A stretch of DNA of 64,000 nucleotides from Micromonospora thermarum (GTDB taxonomy: Bacteria > Actinomycetota > Actinomycetes > Mycobacteriales > Micromonosporaceae): positions 244,405-308,404 of the forward strand of contig NZ_JAATEO010000003.1 in assembly GCF_012034245.1 (NCBI RefSeq), in the 5' to 3' direction. The first letter of the stretch is position 1. Every line of letters starts with the position of its first letter. This document shows positions 62,465-64,000 of the stretch, in pieces. Under the pieces are notes generated by a model. The model was not told the DNA's origin and did no database searches. It saw only the letters and a list, made by a program, of their open reading frames with translations. The position numbers and the translations under genes were made by a program.

Positions 62465-63893
62465 TCAGAACGGGTCCTCATGCTCGATGTCGTCGCGAGC
62501 CCAGCCGTAGCGAGTGATCATCAGACGCTTGATCGCTTGAATGTCTAGGGGGCGCTGCCGCAGCGCGAGCTTCCACATCGTTCTGGCGCTCGCGGGGAGG
62601 GTTACCTCCAGTGCCTGTTCGAGGGCGCTCACCGAGAAGAACCGGGGCGGGACAGGGTCATCATCGGGCTCCGGCGCCAGGAAAAGGTCACGGACGGCCT
62701 CGACATCGTCCGGCGAGCACGTCGACCTGTAGCGAAAGCGCGCGTTCTTCGCCACACTGTGGGCCGCCAAGAGGATGTGCCAGTCCAGCCAGCCGCGGTC
62801 ACGTAAGGCCGCGACCGTGTCAGCAAAGGCCGGCGACTGCCGCAGGGCCGCCAGGGTTGGCCGCATCCGCCGGGGGATGTCCTCGTACCTGAACCGCACC
62901 TCCTCGTAGCTGTGCGATGGGGCGTACCCAGGCCCCGGAGTGTCAGGGAAATCAAGGCCGGGGCCGGCGTCGGGGCAGGTAGCGACGTCGCTGGTAAACG
63001 GTTGCGGGTAGTCGAGCGACAGGTGGAGACGGTGGTTGCGGGTGGCGCCATGGAACGCGACGTCGTACGGCATGGCGAATGTGGTGATCGACGGCAGGCC
63101 CTGCTCGAAGACCTGGTCGAGCAAGACTTTCCACCGGTCGTCGGGCAGCGCTGAGGCAGTGACGATGACGGTGGTCACGGCCGCGAGGGTTTGCTGCGCG
63201 ACCGCGTTGAAGACCTCAGGGCCGCGATGGTCGATGACCGCCAGGGTGCAGCGGAAGCACGTCTCTGTCGGCGTGCCGTCGACTTGCTCGGTGGCGAGGT
63301 CGGAGTCGGGCGCGCCGGCGGTGACGAGCACTCGGACTCTTGTCGGAAGGAGGGCCGGGTCCGCAGACGCAAGGTGGGCGAGCGTGATCTGCAGGGTTGC
63401 GGCGAACCGCTCGCCCACCGCGACATCGGGCTCCCGGTTGTCGAACTCGACTGTCCAGATCACGCCCAAGCACTGGAACCGTATCCGTCGGTGTGGACCG
63501 GCATCGGCGAAGGGCGGATCGCCCAACTGCTTGGCAGCATGCGCGACGTGCTGCTCGGCGTCCATGCGCTGCCACCACGGCGGCCCACTGCGAGACAGGC
63601 CCTCAACGAAGGAGTCGATGAGTCCGGAGACACCGGCATCGGCGATGGCCTCGTCGACCAGGTCCGTGTAGGGGGCACCGAGCTTGTTGGCGAGCGCCCT
63701 GGTGTTGGCGAGTTCGAACAGGGCGGCGGCCAGCCACGGGTGCCGTTCGAAGTCGAAAGCCTGCTCAGCCAGGAGACCGTGAGCGGTGAGGGCGGTGCGG
63801 GTCAGTTGGGTGGAGCTGACCCAGTTGGCCTGGTGGTAGTCGGCGGCGGCGGCCTTGAAGAGTCCCTGCGGGTACAGGTCGGGGTTGTCGCGT
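62465..63893 (-). CDS. Large hypothetical protein, 5' end unresolved
   Basis: The coding frame is convincing from 63893 down to the TGA at 62465, about 475 codons. An ATG at 63565 exists, but the same frame upstream reads RDNPDLYPQGLFKAAAADYH and LTAHGLLAEQAFDFERHPWL, which is plainly protein-like, so the gene starts further right. No start codon occurs in frame there before a stop near 63990, so the gene is 5'-truncated or frameshifted. Soluble, mixed alpha/beta, with no transmembrane segments and no motif I know (for example GVIWTVEFDNREPDV, YEEVRFRYEDIPRRM). As cargo of a putative integrated element its role is open. Confidence 0.6.
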
Positions 63894-64000
63894 TGTGTTA
63901 GTAGTACTTTGTTAGGTTGTTCCGGTGTGTCGCTTGTAGGGCTTTTTGGGTTGTGTTTGGCTCCCGGGCGTGGACGAGCGAGGACTCACACGGGTGCGGG
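63894..64000. other. Compositionally odd window end
   Basis: TTGTGTTAGTAGTACTTTG and the following 60 bp are rich in T and G and unlike flanking codon usage. It begins exactly where the minus-strand coding signal stops, so it may be an element boundary, an insertion or poor sequence. Confidence 0.4.

Noticed and set aside
59840..63893. A complete prophage
   Set aside because: Only a recombinase is recognisable; no capsid, terminase or tail gene is in the window, so phage and integrative element cannot be told apart.

Overview
The window reads as chromosomal DNA of a very GC-rich filamentous actinomycete, most likely a Micromonospora or close relative (Micromonosporaceae). The reasons are codon use with almost only G or C in third positions, frequent GTG starts, overlapping stop/start junctions (GTGA, TGATG), a BldC regulator, SpoIIE/STAS signalling, a HelR-type helicase and futalosine menaquinone genes. 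The genus is inferred; no rRNA is present.

Layout. 0-5 kb: a gene fragment, menG, two paralogous LPXTG surface proteins, mqnC. 5.3-9.1 kb: phenylacetyl-CoA epoxidase operon paaABCDE (minus strand). 9.4-16 kb: two tandem serine hydrolases, mqnA with an MFS pseudogene, a HelR helicase and a VOC protein. 16-19.3 kb: a btuFCD-like ABC transporter behind a cobalamin riboswitch. 19.4-22.3 kb: divergent secreted M14 and C39-type peptidases, the second internally deleted. 22.3-27.5 kb: small membrane proteins, mqnE, an NlpC/P60 hydrolase and a proline-rich membrane protein. 27.7-33.5 kb: DEAD-box helicase, DUF1089 protein, Cds1-like enzyme, SDR, Lrp regulator, bldC. 33.5-44.2 kb: ubiX, a terpene synthase, mqnP, ubiD, a protoglobin remnant, a five-gene operon containing cytochrome c maturation genes, and hemL. 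44.4-52.1 kb: STAS protein, response regulator, multi-HAMP hybrid kinase and SpoIIE phosphatase. 52-59.8 kb: FAD oxidase, prolyl oligopeptidase, threonine dehydratase-like enzyme, deacetylase/glycosyltransferase. 60-64 kb: a serine recombinase and poorly recognisable genes, probably one end of an integrated element.

The core theme is respiration. Six futalosine-route menaquinone genes (mqnC, mqnA, mqnE, ubiX, mqnP, ubiD) and the final methyltransferase menG sit in separate places, together with ccsB/resB/ccdA/tlpA for c-type cytochromes and hemL for haem. mqnB and mqnD are not in the window.

The most unusual structure is three families of 45-80 bp palindromic repeats scattered through the window: A (4 copies), B (3 copies) and C (1 perfect, 2 degenerate copies). 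Most lie at gene 3' ends. One has become coding sequence inside mqnP, one supplies the last codons and stop of the terpene synthase, and one sits exactly where a protoglobin gene is cut off. A further repeat-like 84-bp insert in the paa operon remains open and overlaps both neighbours by GTGA, so translational coupling is preserved.
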